Assembly (NCBI RefSeq): GCF_033708015.1
Contig: NZ_CP137920.1
Coordinates: 3,100,001-3,164,000, forward strand
DNA: 64,000 bases
Reading direction: 5' to 3'
From: Proteus vulgaris
Lineage (GTDB): Bacteria; Pseudomonadota; Gammaproteobacteria; Enterobacterales; Enterobacteriaceae
In this document: positions 33,208 through 41,988 of the stretch, in pieces
Layout: every line of letters begins with the position of its first letter
Position numbering within the stretch: the first letter of the stretch is position 1
Translations under genes and position numbers: made by a program
The notes under the pieces: generated by a model
Databases searched by the model: none
Seen by the model: only the letters and a program-made list of their open reading frames with translations
Told to the model about the DNA's origin: nothing

Positions 33208-34971
33208 ATGGATGATTTAACCCTTCGCTATTTTGATGCAGAAATGCGCTACCTTAGAGAAGCCGCCAAAGAGTTTGCGCAAGCGCACCCCGATAGAGCT
33301 GCAATGCTCGACTTAGATAAAGCAGGCACACCCGATCCTTTTGTTGAGCGTTTATTTGAAGGTTTTGCTTTCTCTATGGGGCAATTAAGACAAAAAATTG
33401 ATGATGACTTACCCGAATTAACAGAAGGCCTTGTCAGTTTATTATGGCCTCACTATTTACAGACCATTCCATCATTATCTATTGTTGAATTAGCGCCTGA
33501 TATTCAAAAAATGAAAATGACGGATAAAATACCTGCCCAATTTGAAGTGCTTTCTCGCCCTGTCGGTCCTAAAAAAACAGTTTGTCATTATCGAACAACT
33601 CAAGATTTAACGCTTAATCCAATAAAAATTGTCGCTGTAAACTTAACGACTGAGCCCGATGGACGCTCAACGATCAGATTAAAATTTAAATGTAGTGAAA
33701 TGATTAATTGGTCTGAAGTGAGTCTTCATGCGCTCTCATTTTATTTATCTGGAGATATTCCGACAACTAATGCATTGCATTTGGCATTAACTAAACAAAT
33801 TGCAAAAACCTATCTAAAACTCCCCCAATCAAAAGATAGAATTGCGATCCCTCTTTATTTTTCACCGAGAGGATTTGAGAATACAGACACGCTTTGGCCT
33901 AAAGGAGATACCACATTTAGTGGCTATCAATTATTACTCGAATATTTTTCTTTTCGTGAAAAATTTATGTTTGTTTCACTTAATGGATTAGATGATATTC
34001 ACTTCCCTGAAGAAACATCTGCATTTGAATTAGATATTGTTCTCAATACATTGTGGGATAACGCGCTTACATTAAATGAGGAAAATATTCGTTTACATTG
34101 CGTACCCGTTATCAATCTTTTTAACATAGAAGCCGATCCACTAACGATTAATGGGCTGGAAAGCGAATATTTATTACGACCACGCCGTATTCAAGATGGG
34201 CATACTGAAATATATAGTGTTGATAGTGTACATGGCTCTCAGCGTACAAATGAAGCGGTTTATGTACCTTTTACCAGCTTTCGCCATCGTGGTGGAATGT
34301 TACGGCATAATGCGCCTGAACGTTATTATCATACCCGAGTGAAACGAGGTGTGACAGGTCTTCATGATACTTGGCTTATATTAGGAGGAGAAAAACAAGC
34401 GATTGATTTAGCAACTCAGACAGAAACCCTATCATTGCAACTCACAGGGACTAATGGGCAATTACCTCGCAAAGCACTACAAAGTACTTTACTTGATAGA
34501 ACAGAGCAAACCCTACAGATCCCAATAACAGTATGTAATTTGTGTAAGCCAACACTGCCTCTTTATCCCCCTTCAGAAGATCGCTTCCACTGGCGAGTGC
34601 TAAGCCACTTAGGTTCTAGCTTTCTAAACATGATGGATAATGCTGAAGTGCTACGAGGTACTCTCGCGCTTTATGATTGGCGAGATGATGATATGAACCA
34701 TAGAAAACTCAATGCCATTATTCATGTCGAGCATCATTTAATTGAACGCTTTGAGAAAGGTTTTTTACAACGAGGTATTGATATCGAAGTCACAATTGAT
34801 AGCAATGGTTTTAATGGTGAAGGTGATATTCATTTATTTGGTGAAATGCTTAATCGCTTTTTTGCACTTTATGCTGATGTTCATCTTTTTAATCAATTAA
34901 CACTGATTATTTTACCAACAGGAAAACGCATTCAATGGAAAGAAAGCCACAATCCGCAGCTACCCCGTTAA
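33208..34971 (+). CDS. tssF: T6SS baseplate subunit TssF
   Basis: Baseplate wedge protein (ImpG/VasA). The 587-residue protein opens with DDLTLRYFDAEMRYLREAAKEFAQAHPDRA, the conserved TssF start (landmark), followed by DPFVERLFEGFAFSMGQLRQKIDDDLPELTEGLVSLLWPHYL in residues about 45-90. LHCVPVINLFNIEADPL in the middle and SHLGSSFLNMMDN in the C-terminal third are also family signatures. AAGGTATCAAATTA precedes the ATG. The stop lies 37 nt inside tssG, so TssF and TssG production is coupled, fitting their 2:1 complex. Confidence 0.96.
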   Translation: MDDLTLRYFDAEMRYLREAAKEFAQAHPDRAAMLDLDKAGTPDPFVERLFEGFAFSMGQLRQKIDDDLPELTEGLVSLLWPHYLQTIPSLSIVELAPDIQKMKMTDKIPAQFEVLSRPVGPKKTVCHYRTTQDLTLNPIKIVAVNLTTEPDGRSTIRLKFKCSEMINWSEVSLHALSFYLSGDIPTTNALHLALTKQIAKTYLKLPQSKDRIAIPLYFSPRGFENTDTLWPKGDTTFSGYQLLLEYFSFREKFMFVSLNGLDDIHFPEETSAFELDIVLNTLWDNALTLNEENIRLHCVPVINLFNIEADPLTINGLESEYLLRPRRIQDGHTEIYSVDSVHGSQRTNEAVYVPFTSFRHRGGMLRHNAPERYYHTRVKRGVTGLHDTWLILGGEKQAIDLATQTETLSLQLTGTNGQLPRKALQSTLLDRTEQTLQIPITVCNLCKPTLPLYPPSEDRFHWRVLSHLGSSFLNMMDNAEVLRGTLALYDWRDDDMNHRKLNAIIHVEHHLIERFEKGFLQRGIDIEVTIDSNGFNGEGDIHLFGEMLNRFFALYADVHLFNQLTLIILPTGKRIQWKESHNPQLPR

Positions 34972-36029
34972 TTCAGATGTTAGGTGAAAAGCTACCTTAT
35001 GTAAATTTCTATCGCTTTTGCCAATTACTTGAAAAATCCACCCCTGAATTACCTGAATTAGGCAGTTCTCATGACCCGAAAATGGATCCTATTCGCTTTC
35101 GCCCACATCGTGGTATGGGATTTCCTGCCTCTGAGATCAAAGGAACAGATCCTCTAGATAAATACCGAAAAAGTACCATACCAAGCTTACATACTACCTT
35201 TTTGGGACTTTATGGTATCACATCACCACTCCCAACATCTTATCTTGACGATATTGCGCAATACCGCGATGGCACAGATTCACTCACTGACTTTTTAGAT
35301 ATTTTTAACCATCGCCTTACCACCCAGTTTTATCGGATCTGGCGTAAATATTCTTATCCCGCAACTTTTGGAGAAGGAGGATCAGATAAAACATCGCAAT
35401 ATCTTTATGGTTTAATTGGCTTGGGTATTCCTGGTTGTGCTAATCATGTGCAATCACCTTTATCTCGCTTTTTGGCACTATTAGGGATCTTACGTTTACC
35501 GACACGTACAGCCGAAGGCATTAGCGCATTAGTAAAATTATTAGCACCATCAACAAAAGTCCGTATTACACCTCATGATCCACGCAGAATTGCACTCGAT
35601 ACTCCCACCATCATGTCGTGTTTGCAACCTATAACATTAGAAAATAAACCCGTTTTAGGTCGCTATGCTATTGATGTAAATAGCCAAGTATTAATCAAGC
35701 TACATACAGAAAATAAAGAAGAAGCAAAGGGCTGGTTACCCGATGGCAGCATTTATCAGGATTTTATGGCATTACTTCGCGTTTATTTGGGTTCAAGAGT
35801 TAATGCACGACTACGTTTAACATTACCTAGACATTTATTACCGGATGCAACCTTGAGCACCTCTAAAAAACAAGGAGTACAGTTAGGTAGAACTGCCGTC
35901 ATGCGACCTCACAGTCAGATTGAAACACAACCAGCATCTTTTATCACCATTGGAATTGGTTTTTATCAATATCTAACTCCCCGCACTCAACATTATAAAA
36001 GTGATTCATATGGCAATTATCAATTTTAA
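34935..36029 (+). CDS. tssG: T6SS baseplate subunit TssG
   Basis: Baseplate wedge partner of TssF (ImpH/VasB). It has 364 residues. Family features: NFYRFCQLLEKSTP, IRFRPHRGMGFPASEI, TTFLGLYGITSPLPTSYLDDI, and FLDIFNHRLTTQFYRIWRKYSY in residues about 40-150. It overlaps tssF by 37 nt, and its own last 20 nt overlap the start of tssJ. The ATG at 34935 has GGAAAACGC upstream; a start a little further downstream cannot be excluded. Confidence 0.95.
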   Translation: MERKPQSAATPLIQMLGEKLPYVNFYRFCQLLEKSTPELPELGSSHDPKMDPIRFRPHRGMGFPASEIKGTDPLDKYRKSTIPSLHTTFLGLYGITSPLPTSYLDDIAQYRDGTDSLTDFLDIFNHRLTTQFYRIWRKYSYPATFGEGGSDKTSQYLYGLIGLGIPGCANHVQSPLSRFLALLGILRLPTRTAEGISALVKLLAPSTKVRITPHDPRRIALDTPTIMSCLQPITLENKPVLGRYAIDVNSQVLIKLHTENKEEAKGWLPDGSIYQDFMALLRVYLGSRVNARLRLTLPRHLLPDATLSTSKKQGVQLGRTAVMRPHSQIETQPASFITIGIGFYQYLTPRTQHYKSDSYGNYQF

Positions 36030-36567
36030 ATCGCAAACATTTCTTTCTTATCCTCTGCGACTAGTACTGTTATTTATCATAACGTTTGCAATCGCAGGTT
36101 GTGGTTTAACTCAAACTATCAGTGATGGTACGGTTTCTTTAACTAAATCTATTTTTTATAAGCAAATTAAAATATTGCATTTAGATTTTACCGCAAGAGA
36201 AGCACTTAATACTGATGATAATGGTTCATCACTTTCCGTCATTGTTCGAGTATTCCAACTAAAATCCGCTGATACTTTTAATGATAGCGATTATCTCTCA
36301 CTGTTTAATCAAAATGATGATGTTTTAACCTCTTCTTTATTAGCGCAAAAAGACTTACGTATTCGTCCTGGTGAATCTATTTCTTTTGATATGGAGATGG
36401 AAAAAGAAACTGAATTTGTCGCTATTGCCATAATGTTTCATACGCCTGATGAAGCCAAAAATAACTGGCGGATTGTTATTCCTAAAAACGAACTCGATCC
36501 TGATAAAGCACGTAAAATTGTACTTGCTGAAAATACATTAACATTACAACCTTTGGATAAAAAATAA
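36010..36567 (+). CDS. tssJ: T6SS outer-membrane lipoprotein TssJ
   Basis: Lipoprotein that anchors TssM to the outer membrane. I use ATG 36010 (185 residues); a GTG at 36001 is in frame. The signal peptide ends in the lipobox FAIAGC with lipidated Cys31. The mature domain shows KILHLDFTAREALNTDDNG, SVIVRVFQLKSADTF and LLAQKDLRIRPGES, matching the transthyretin-like fold and its L1-2 loop region. The start lies within the end of tssG. The next gene, tssE, begins 2 bp after its stop. Confidence 0.93.
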   Translation: MAIINFKSQTFLSYPLRLVLLFIITFAIAGCGLTQTISDGTVSLTKSIFYKQIKILHLDFTAREALNTDDNGSSLSVIVRVFQLKSADTFNDSDYLSLFNQNDDVLTSSLLAQKDLRIRPGESISFDMEMEKETEFVAIAIMFHTPDEAKNNWRIVIPKNELDPDKARKIVLAENTLTLQPLDKK

Positions 36568-36569
36568 CG

Positions 36570-36998
36570 ATGTCACACCCTTCTCTCTATGAAATGCTAA
36601 CAGGCTATTTTTCAGGTGGATTACCTATCGATTCTATCTCAGAAGAAGATCAGGTTATTCTTTCTGTTATGGATAACATTCGTCGAATATTAAATTCACG
36701 AGCAGGGACATTAAAACATCTACCTGATTATGGTTTACCTGATATGAGTAAAATAATACAAGGATTACCGGGAAGTTCACATAAAGTAATGTCTATATTA
36801 TCAACAACATTATTAAAATATGAACCGAGGATAAAATCAGTCTCACTAAGTATATTACCTGAAAATGAATTTGGAAAGTTGTGTTATTCTTTAGATATTG
36901 AATTACATGAAAAAGGACTTATACGTTATGGTACTGAGTTTTCACCTGACGGAAGAATATTCCTTCACCATTTGAAAAAACAATTTTATTTATCATGA
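36570..36998 (+). CDS. tssE: T6SS baseplate subunit TssE (gp25-like)
   Basis: Gp25/lysozyme-like baseplate wedge component that starts sheath assembly. The 142-residue protein contains VMDNIRRILNSRAGTLKHLPDYGLPDMSK, the conserved gp25 motif with the R-x-G-x-L-x-H-L-P-x-Y-G-L-P-D core, and then KYEPRIKSVSLSI. It follows tssJ by 2 bp. A gap of 83 bp separates it from the VasL-like gene, with AGGAAACT just before that start. Confidence 0.95.
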   Translation: MSHPSLYEMLTGYFSGGLPIDSISEEDQVILSVMDNIRRILNSRAGTLKHLPDYGLPDMSKIIQGLPGSSHKVMSILSTTLLKYEPRIKSVSLSILPENEFGKLCYSLDIELHEKGLIRYGTEFSPDGRIFLHHLKKQFYLS

Positions 36999-37081
36999 TA
37001 TTGTTTATTTCTGCTTATTTTTAATTTTCTTTAATTAGATCTTTTTTATATTATTGAACCTTCAATTAACTTGAGGAAACT

Positions 37082-38467
37082 ATGAACTCTTACTTAGATT
37101 CACTTTCAATTGGAGGTGATCCTCGTGTATTTAATCAATTTCTTGCTATTAAAGAAGAACTTGATAAACGTTTTCACCCAGCCCGTCCAGATATTAATTG
37201 GCAATATGTCCATGAATTGTGTATTTCTTTATTTAATCAAAATGGTGTCGATCTTCAAACCGCCTCTTGGTTTGTCATATGCCGCCAGAATCAAGCTGGA
37301 CTTGATGGTTTAAATGAAGGGCTTTACCTTATTCACAAAATATTGACTCAACATTGGCAAACATTATGGCCAATACAAACACATACCCGTATCAATATTC
37401 TTTCGTCCTTAAGCCAACAGTTAATCTTAGGTATTCGTGGGACGACGTTTGTTTATTCTGACTTGCCTATTCTTTATCAAATAGAAGAATTATTAAAGAA
37501 TATTAATCATCATTTTAAAACATTAGAAATTAAACATCTTGTTCAGTTTGATTATCTAGAGAACTTAATTATTGCTCAAGCTAGGCAATTAGAGAATGCC
37601 GATACATTAGATAATAATTTTAATTCTCCCGAATTATCTCCTACTATTAATAAGGAAGATAAGAACCCGACTAAAATTATCGATATTGCTTTATCTACAT
37701 CATCTCCCTCTTCTAATACTAATGAAAGTATTGAATCACCAAAAACTTATATCTCTTCCTCAATATCATTAGAACCCTCTATGAAAAAGACATCTCGACA
37801 AGAGTTATGGCGGGGAGTTTTAATTGGTGCAATAATCAGTAGTTTATTCTTTTTTATTCTATTTTATTTCTGGTTATCTGAATTAAAAAATAATGATCTG
37901 ACAGATGCTTTTCCTTATATTCCAACCATTAATGCCCATGCAGGCTCTCTTATTGAACAACAAACTGCAAATGGTCAACATATAACAAAGACACTCAATT
38001 CTGAACAGATTGATATAATCCAACAACGTTTAGATGAACTCACATTACTTTCTCCCATATGGGCACAGCGTTATGGACTCGAAATCATTACTTATTTGAA
38101 CGAACAGTATGAAGATAATACAGAGCTTTTATCGTTTACACAGCTTTGGAAAAATAATCTAAAAATAAATGCCACCACAGATGAACAACTCAATCAATGG
38201 TCTAAAGGTATGACTGAACTCGATGGATTAAGCCAAAGATTAGATAGCTTTGATGGTAATCCTAAAAGTTACATTACAGGCTCTGAATTAAAATCGATCA
38301 TTTTCAAAGCTCGTCAACATTTCAACCAAGCAAAACCTTTAGAAGAAGAGCTACGATTACTTGAAAAACAACCGACTCAAAATACAGTTTCAGACTATGA
38401 GTACCAACAAATAGACAATCATTTTAAACAATTATTGAATCGATATGCGTTATTACGTTCTGAATAA
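37082..38467 (+). CDS. VasL/TagA-like T6SS protein with ImpA N-terminal domain and membrane segment
   Basis: A 461-residue protein with an ImpA N-terminal domain (about residues 1-150: YLDSLSIGGDPRVFNQFLAIKEELDKRFHP, LNEGLYLIHKILTQHWQTLWP as landmarks). A Ser/Thr/Asn-rich linker follows around 180-230, then one membrane segment near 245-265 (GVLIGAIISSLFFFILFYFWL), and a C-terminal helical domain with HAGSLIEQQTANGQHI. This order is that of VasL/TagA-type TssA relatives, some of which cap and hold the distal end of the extended sheath. That role is inferred by analogy. AGGAAACT provides the ribosome binding site, and the next lipoprotein gene starts 9 bp after the stop. Confidence 0.85.
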   Translation: MNSYLDSLSIGGDPRVFNQFLAIKEELDKRFHPARPDINWQYVHELCISLFNQNGVDLQTASWFVICRQNQAGLDGLNEGLYLIHKILTQHWQTLWPIQTHTRINILSSLSQQLILGIRGTTFVYSDLPILYQIEELLKNINHHFKTLEIKHLVQFDYLENLIIAQARQLENADTLDNNFNSPELSPTINKEDKNPTKIIDIALSTSSPSSNTNESIESPKTYISSSISLEPSMKKTSRQELWRGVLIGAIISSLFFFILFYFWLSELKNNDLTDAFPYIPTINAHAGSLIEQQTANGQHITKTLNSEQIDIIQQRLDELTLLSPIWAQRYGLEIITYLNEQYEDNTELLSFTQLWKNNLKINATTDEQLNQWSKGMTELDGLSQRLDSFDGNPKSYITGSELKSIIFKARQHFNQAKPLEEELRLLEKQPTQNTVSDYEYQQIDNHFKQLLNRYALLRSE

Positions 38468-38476
38468 GGAAACAAT

Positions 38477-39115
38477 ATGTACTTGATAAGAAATTTAACA
38501 GCTATTAGCATTGTTAGTTTATTAAGTGGTTGCATTATGGGTTCTCCTTATGGAGGCGTTATTTTTGTTGGCCCCATAGATTTAATTAGAGCAACCTTAG
38601 ACGCCAAAGAAGAAAGAAACAAAACATCTCAAAATACTCAATCAAAACCTGTTATTTATTATAAAAACGAACCAAGAACAGTAACGGTTGCAGATATCAC
38701 ATTAAATCAAGAAGATATTTTTTATTCTAAAAACAATATCGGCTCCATTAACTTTACATTTCCTGATGAGGATGAATACAAAATTATATTAGGGCTTAAT
38801 TATCAAAATGAAAAATACCAGAAACTAGAATCTAAAATAAATTTACTTATGAATAATAGAGAAAATAAATTACCATTAATTGATTATGGAAAAAGAGATA
38901 TTCGCTATCCTGATTATAAATTATCCTATATTAGTCTTTATATTTTTAGCGAAAAAAACACTTTTAAATTAAATATAACCCTTACTAACTCTCAATCAGA
39001 AAAAGAACTTAGCAAAAATGAAGATGTAATAATTAAAAATGAACACTCAATATTAAAATCAAAAATAACAATAGATGATAAAGATTATAAAATCGACAAA
39101 GTCACCTATTATTAA
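38477..39115 (+). CDS. Uncharacterised lipoprotein at the end of the T6SS operon
   Basis: A 212-residue lipoprotein with signal peptide and lipobox SLLSGC (Cys19), then CIMGSPYGGVIFVGPIDL. The remainder is strand-rich and polar, with no family I recognise (RTVTVADITLNQEDIFYS, YKIILGLNYQNEKYQ). It starts 9 bp after the VasL-like gene, preceded by AAGGAAACAAT, so it belongs to the same transcript. It could be a T6SS accessory, an immunity protein or an unrelated envelope protein; no evidence decides. Composition is AT-rich like the flanking orphan region. Confidence 0.7.
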   Translation: MYLIRNLTAISIVSLLSGCIMGSPYGGVIFVGPIDLIRATLDAKEERNKTSQNTQSKPVIYYKNEPRTVTVADITLNQEDIFYSKNNIGSINFTFPDEDEYKIILGLNYQNEKYQKLESKINLLMNNRENKLPLIDYGKRDIRYPDYKLSYISLYIFSEKNTFKLNITLTNSQSEKELSKNEDVIIKNEHSILKSKITIDDKDYKIDKVTYY

Positions 39116-39260
39116 TTTAAGTATAAATATTCAAAAACACGAGTAAAATCACGTATATTTAATCACTAAAATAATAAATTAATTAATAAAATTTATCTTC
39201 ATTACAAATACGTATTAATAAAGTATACCTCACTTACATTCTATTTAAATAAACATAAAA

Positions 39261-39401
39261 ATGTTTGTTATTTTATTGGCATTGGTTTCTTTTAGTGTTC
39301 AAGCATTGATTATTAATGAAAATAATCTTAAAGATATGCAGAACTTATTGATTAAAAACGGCGCTATAAATCATATAATAGGTACAACACTCTGCCATTA
39401 A
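39261..39401 (+). CDS. Candidate 46-residue exported miniprotein
   Basis: The frame begins MFVILLALVSFSVQA, a good short signal peptide with an A-x-A-like cleavage region (S-V-Q-A). It continues LIINENNLKDMQNLLIKNG and ends GTTLCH. There is no clear ribosome binding site. A terminator begins 6 bp after the stop, which argues that the unit is transcribed. It may be a real small secreted protein or the 5' remnant of a longer one. Unrecognised. Confidence 0.3.
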   Translation: MFVILLALVSFSVQALIINENNLKDMQNLLIKNGAINHIIGTTLCH

Positions 39402-39407
39402 ATACAC

Positions 39408-39438
39408 AAAAGCCATTCTATAATAAGATGGCTTTTTT
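39408..39438 (+). terminator. Terminator, probable end of the T6SS transcript
   Basis: The stem AAAGCCAT (39408-39415) pairs with ATGGCTTT (39428-39435) and is followed by a T run to 39438. It is the first good terminator after 11113 on the plus strand that I can see, so it may end the clpV-to-lipoprotein transcript. Confidence 0.75.
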
Positions 39439-39547
39439 ACTATTATATATTGAATATTTAAAAGTAAAATTCTAATTAAAATAACGATAGAAGGAAAAAT
39501 GTATTTATTTCAACTCAATATCAACAAGTCACATACCAATGCTATTT

Positions 39548-39841
39548 TTAAACTATTTTATTCTTTCTAAATATGACTATTTCACTTGGTTGAGTTATCG
39601 ATTGTTTATCTTCAAAAACCATAAAATCTATTTTCTTAGCCTCTAAGATAAGGCTTTGAGGTGTGACATCTAGTATATAAGAAATAGTAATCAATTGATC
39701 TACTGTTATTTTTAAATGTCCATCTTCCAATTGAGAATAATGTAATATACTTATTCCTAATCTTTCAGACATCTCATTCTCTGTTATTTTCAATTGTCTT
39801 CTTATCATTTTTATTCTATTCCCAATTTTGGTGTTAACCAT
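39548..39841 (-). CDS. XRE-family regulator, MrpJ-like
   Basis: A 97-residue DNA-binding protein. The helix-turn-helix spans about residues 5-60: IGNRIKMIRRQLKITENEMSERLG, then the recognition region ISILHYSQLEDG and the DGHLKITVDQLITIS segment. Such short HTH proteins in Proteus resemble MrpJ, the fimbrial-operon regulator that represses motility. AAGGAG lies about eight bases before the ATG. It is strikingly similar to the regulator at 43683 (shared G-H-[IL]-K-I-T-V-D-Q-L-I) but has Leu-His instead of Gln-His in the recognition helix region. It is convergent with the T6SS operon end. No fimbrial genes are nearby, so it is an orphan copy. Confidence 0.85.
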   Translation of the reverse strand: MVNTKIGNRIKMIRRQLKITENEMSERLGISILHYSQLEDGHLKITVDQLITISYILDVTPQSLILEAKKIDFMVFEDKQSITQPSEIVIFRKNKIV

Positions 39842-40530
39842 CCCTTTACTCTCCTTCTTTCATTAGATGATTACATCGATAAAAACACCGAGTTATAGTT
39901 AATAAACAATAAAAACATAAAGTGAAAATATTTAATTATGAGTTATTGAATAACAGTAACACTACTTACTTTCACTAATTCTGTTAATAAGGTTATTCCG
40001 ATATTTTAAATTTAAAATAATTTACATTTCTATCTATTATTTAAATTTACATCAAATTAAGAATAACACCATAGTATTAAATATTGAATAAGGATTTAAT
40101 ACAGATCAATAAGTTAGCTGGTTTTTAGTTATGGTTTTATTAAAGCAGAGAAAGTGACTTCAAACAAAAACATACAGATGATATCAATGTTCTTTTGTGA
40201 GTATATTTATCATTAATATATAAACAATACATAATATAAAAATACATCTTGTTTTTTTATTTTATTACTCCATTCCAAATGAAATCATACACTTACTTTG
40301 TTTTATTATTCTTTATAATATTTTAAATAATCAATGAATTAGATACATTCAACATTGCCGCATAGAATTTATCATTGAGTGAAATAAAAAGAATATAAAT
40401 CTTATAAAATGGAAAATATAAAGATTATTCATTTTTTATTTTATTATGATTGATATTACTGACTTAGTCGATTATTCAGCACCATTTTTCATTAATTAGA
40501 GACAATAAATTCAGTCATGATAAAAAATAT
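39842..40530. other. AT-rich intergenic region
   Basis: About 690 bp of A/T-rich sequence between the MrpJ-like gene and the deaminase terminator. It should contain the promoter of the leftward regulator near 39850-39950. I see no coding frame or repeat that I would defend. Confidence 0.4.
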
Positions 40531-40558
40531 ACAAAAAAGCCCTCGAATTGAGGGCTTT
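40531..40558 (-). terminator. Terminator of the deaminase gene
   Basis: On the minus strand AAAGCCCTC pairs with GAGGGCTTT around a 5-nt loop and runs into a T tract. It lies 15 bp after the deaminase stop codon. Confidence 0.9.
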
Positions 40559-40572
40559 CTAAACAAAATGGA

Positions 40573-41988
40573 TTAGAACCTATACAGACTAAACGGTTTT
40601 GGATCTAGAACAGGTTTTTTGCCAAGTAATAAATCAGCCGTTAATTCTGCTGATACAGGGCTTTCTGTCATCCCCCAACCCGTTGCCGTATTAATCACTA
40701 AACCCGGATACTCTTTAACTTCTGAGATAATTGGGTTTTCATCTGGTGCAATAGCCATCGCACCGCTCCACTGATCAATTAATTTCGATTCTTTAAAGGC
40801 AGGGAATTCTGCTTTTAATTTTTCTAATGAAGCATTTAACTCAGGTAAATCAGGCAATGCTGTCATATTTCTAAATTGTTCAAACGGAGAAACTTCATCT
40901 AAGTTCCAATGTGTTGATTGCATAAATGAATTGATTAATTGTTCATTTAAAGAAATATGCACAGGGAAATCAGGTAGTGCTAATAATGGTAGATATTTAT
41001 AACCATAAGTGAAGGATTCTTTCACCACTGGTGCCACAATGACACGAGGAGATGTTGCATAAGTACCATCAGCTTGTTCACGGAAGAAAATACCGCCCGG
41101 TAAAGCGACGTTGCCACCTGGTGCCGTTGGTGAACCACTGATTAGCTGTTGAGACTGATATGCAGGTAATGTTGGAACATCAACATTGAGGTTTTGCATA
41201 AATAAGCGCGACCAAACACCACCAGCAACAACAACTTGAGATGTTTTGATTGCACCTTTTTCAGTGACAACATCAGAAATCACACCAGCTTGTGTTTCTA
41301 AGCCACGAGCCGCACATTGTGTGTAAATTCTAACGCCGATTTTTTTAGCGTATTCAGCCATAACGAAGGTTGCAACTTCTGGATCGAAGCTACCCGAATC
41401 TTCTTCAAAACCGGCAATTTTCCAATCCGTTGTCGCACCGCGAAGACGTTGATTTAATTCAGCACCTTCAATAATTCTGGTTTTAAATGGAATATCGGAG
41501 CCAACATTCTTACTTCTCTCGTCAATCCATTTTCTTACATTTACTAAATCTTCTTCATCAAGAGGAACTTCTACACGGCCTTGAGTACGATAAGTAGTAT
41601 CAATACCTACTTTCGCATTCATTTCACGCCAGCGATATTTACCTAAATGGTGTAATAAGAATGTTTCATCTGGCATTTTATAGCTAATTGCTTGGCCGTA
41701 GAATCTTGAAGATTGCTCACCCGCAATATTACCTTTCTCAACAATCACAACAGATAAACCTCGCTCTACAAGGTTAATGGCTGTCATAATACCAAGAATA
41801 CCAGCACCAATAACAACAACGTCAGCCTGTTTTGGTAAAGCACCTTCCGTGCCTTCAACAAAACCATGTCTTGGCGTACCTGGGACAAAGCGCCCTTCGC
41901 GAGTTAGCATTGGTGTTAGAATACCCACGCCAGCGGCAGCAGCCACTACGGTCCCACCAATGATAAATTTTCTTCTAGATATCGCCAT
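40573..41988 (-). CDS. Membrane-associated L-amino acid deaminase (FAD-dependent)
   Basis: Deaminates L-amino acids to 2-oxo acids and ammonia without producing hydrogen peroxide, passing electrons to the respiratory chain; it underlies the phenylalanine-deaminase test of Proteus. The 471-residue sequence matches my memory of the Proteus enzymes (called LAD, Aad or Pma), especially the P. vulgaris one. The N-terminus MAISRRKFIIGG is a twin-arginine signal (Arg5-Arg6) with an uncleaved hydrophobic anchor to about residue 30. The FAD dinucleotide fold begins VVVIGAGILGIMTAINL near residue 55, and the C-terminal GLVINTATGWGMTESPV contacts FAD in the DAO fold. It is a single-gene unit between two MrpJ-like regulators. 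The 2-oxo acids can act as siderophores and sensing cues in swarming. Confidence 0.95.
   Translation of the reverse strand: MAISRRKFIIGGTVVAAAAGVGILTPMLTREGRFVPGTPRHGFVEGTEGALPKQADVVVIGAGILGIMTAINLVERGLSVVIVEKGNIAGEQSSRFYGQAISYKMPDETFLLHHLGKYRWREMNAKVGIDTTYRTQGRVEVPLDEEDLVNVRKWIDERSKNVGSDIPFKTRIIEGAELNQRLRGATTDWKIAGFEEDSGSFDPEVATFVMAEYAKKIGVRIYTQCAARGLETQAGVISDVVTEKGAIKTSQVVVAGGVWSRLFMQNLNVDVPTLPAYQSQQLISGSPTAPGGNVALPGGIFFREQADGTYATSPRVIVAPVVKESFTYGYKYLPLLALPDFPVHISLNEQLINSFMQSTHWNLDEVSPFEQFRNMTALPDLPELNASLEKLKAEFPAFKESKLIDQWSGAMAIAPDENPIISEVKEYPGLVINTATGWGMTESPVSAELTADLLLGKKPVLDPKPFSLYRF

Larger units (their letters stand above)
39116..39547. other. AT-rich gap after the T6SS operon
   Basis: A 432-bp stretch holding a candidate 46-codon ORF (39261-39401) and a terminator (39408-39438). 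The rest is low-complexity A/T sequence in which I see no further gene. Confidence 0.5.
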
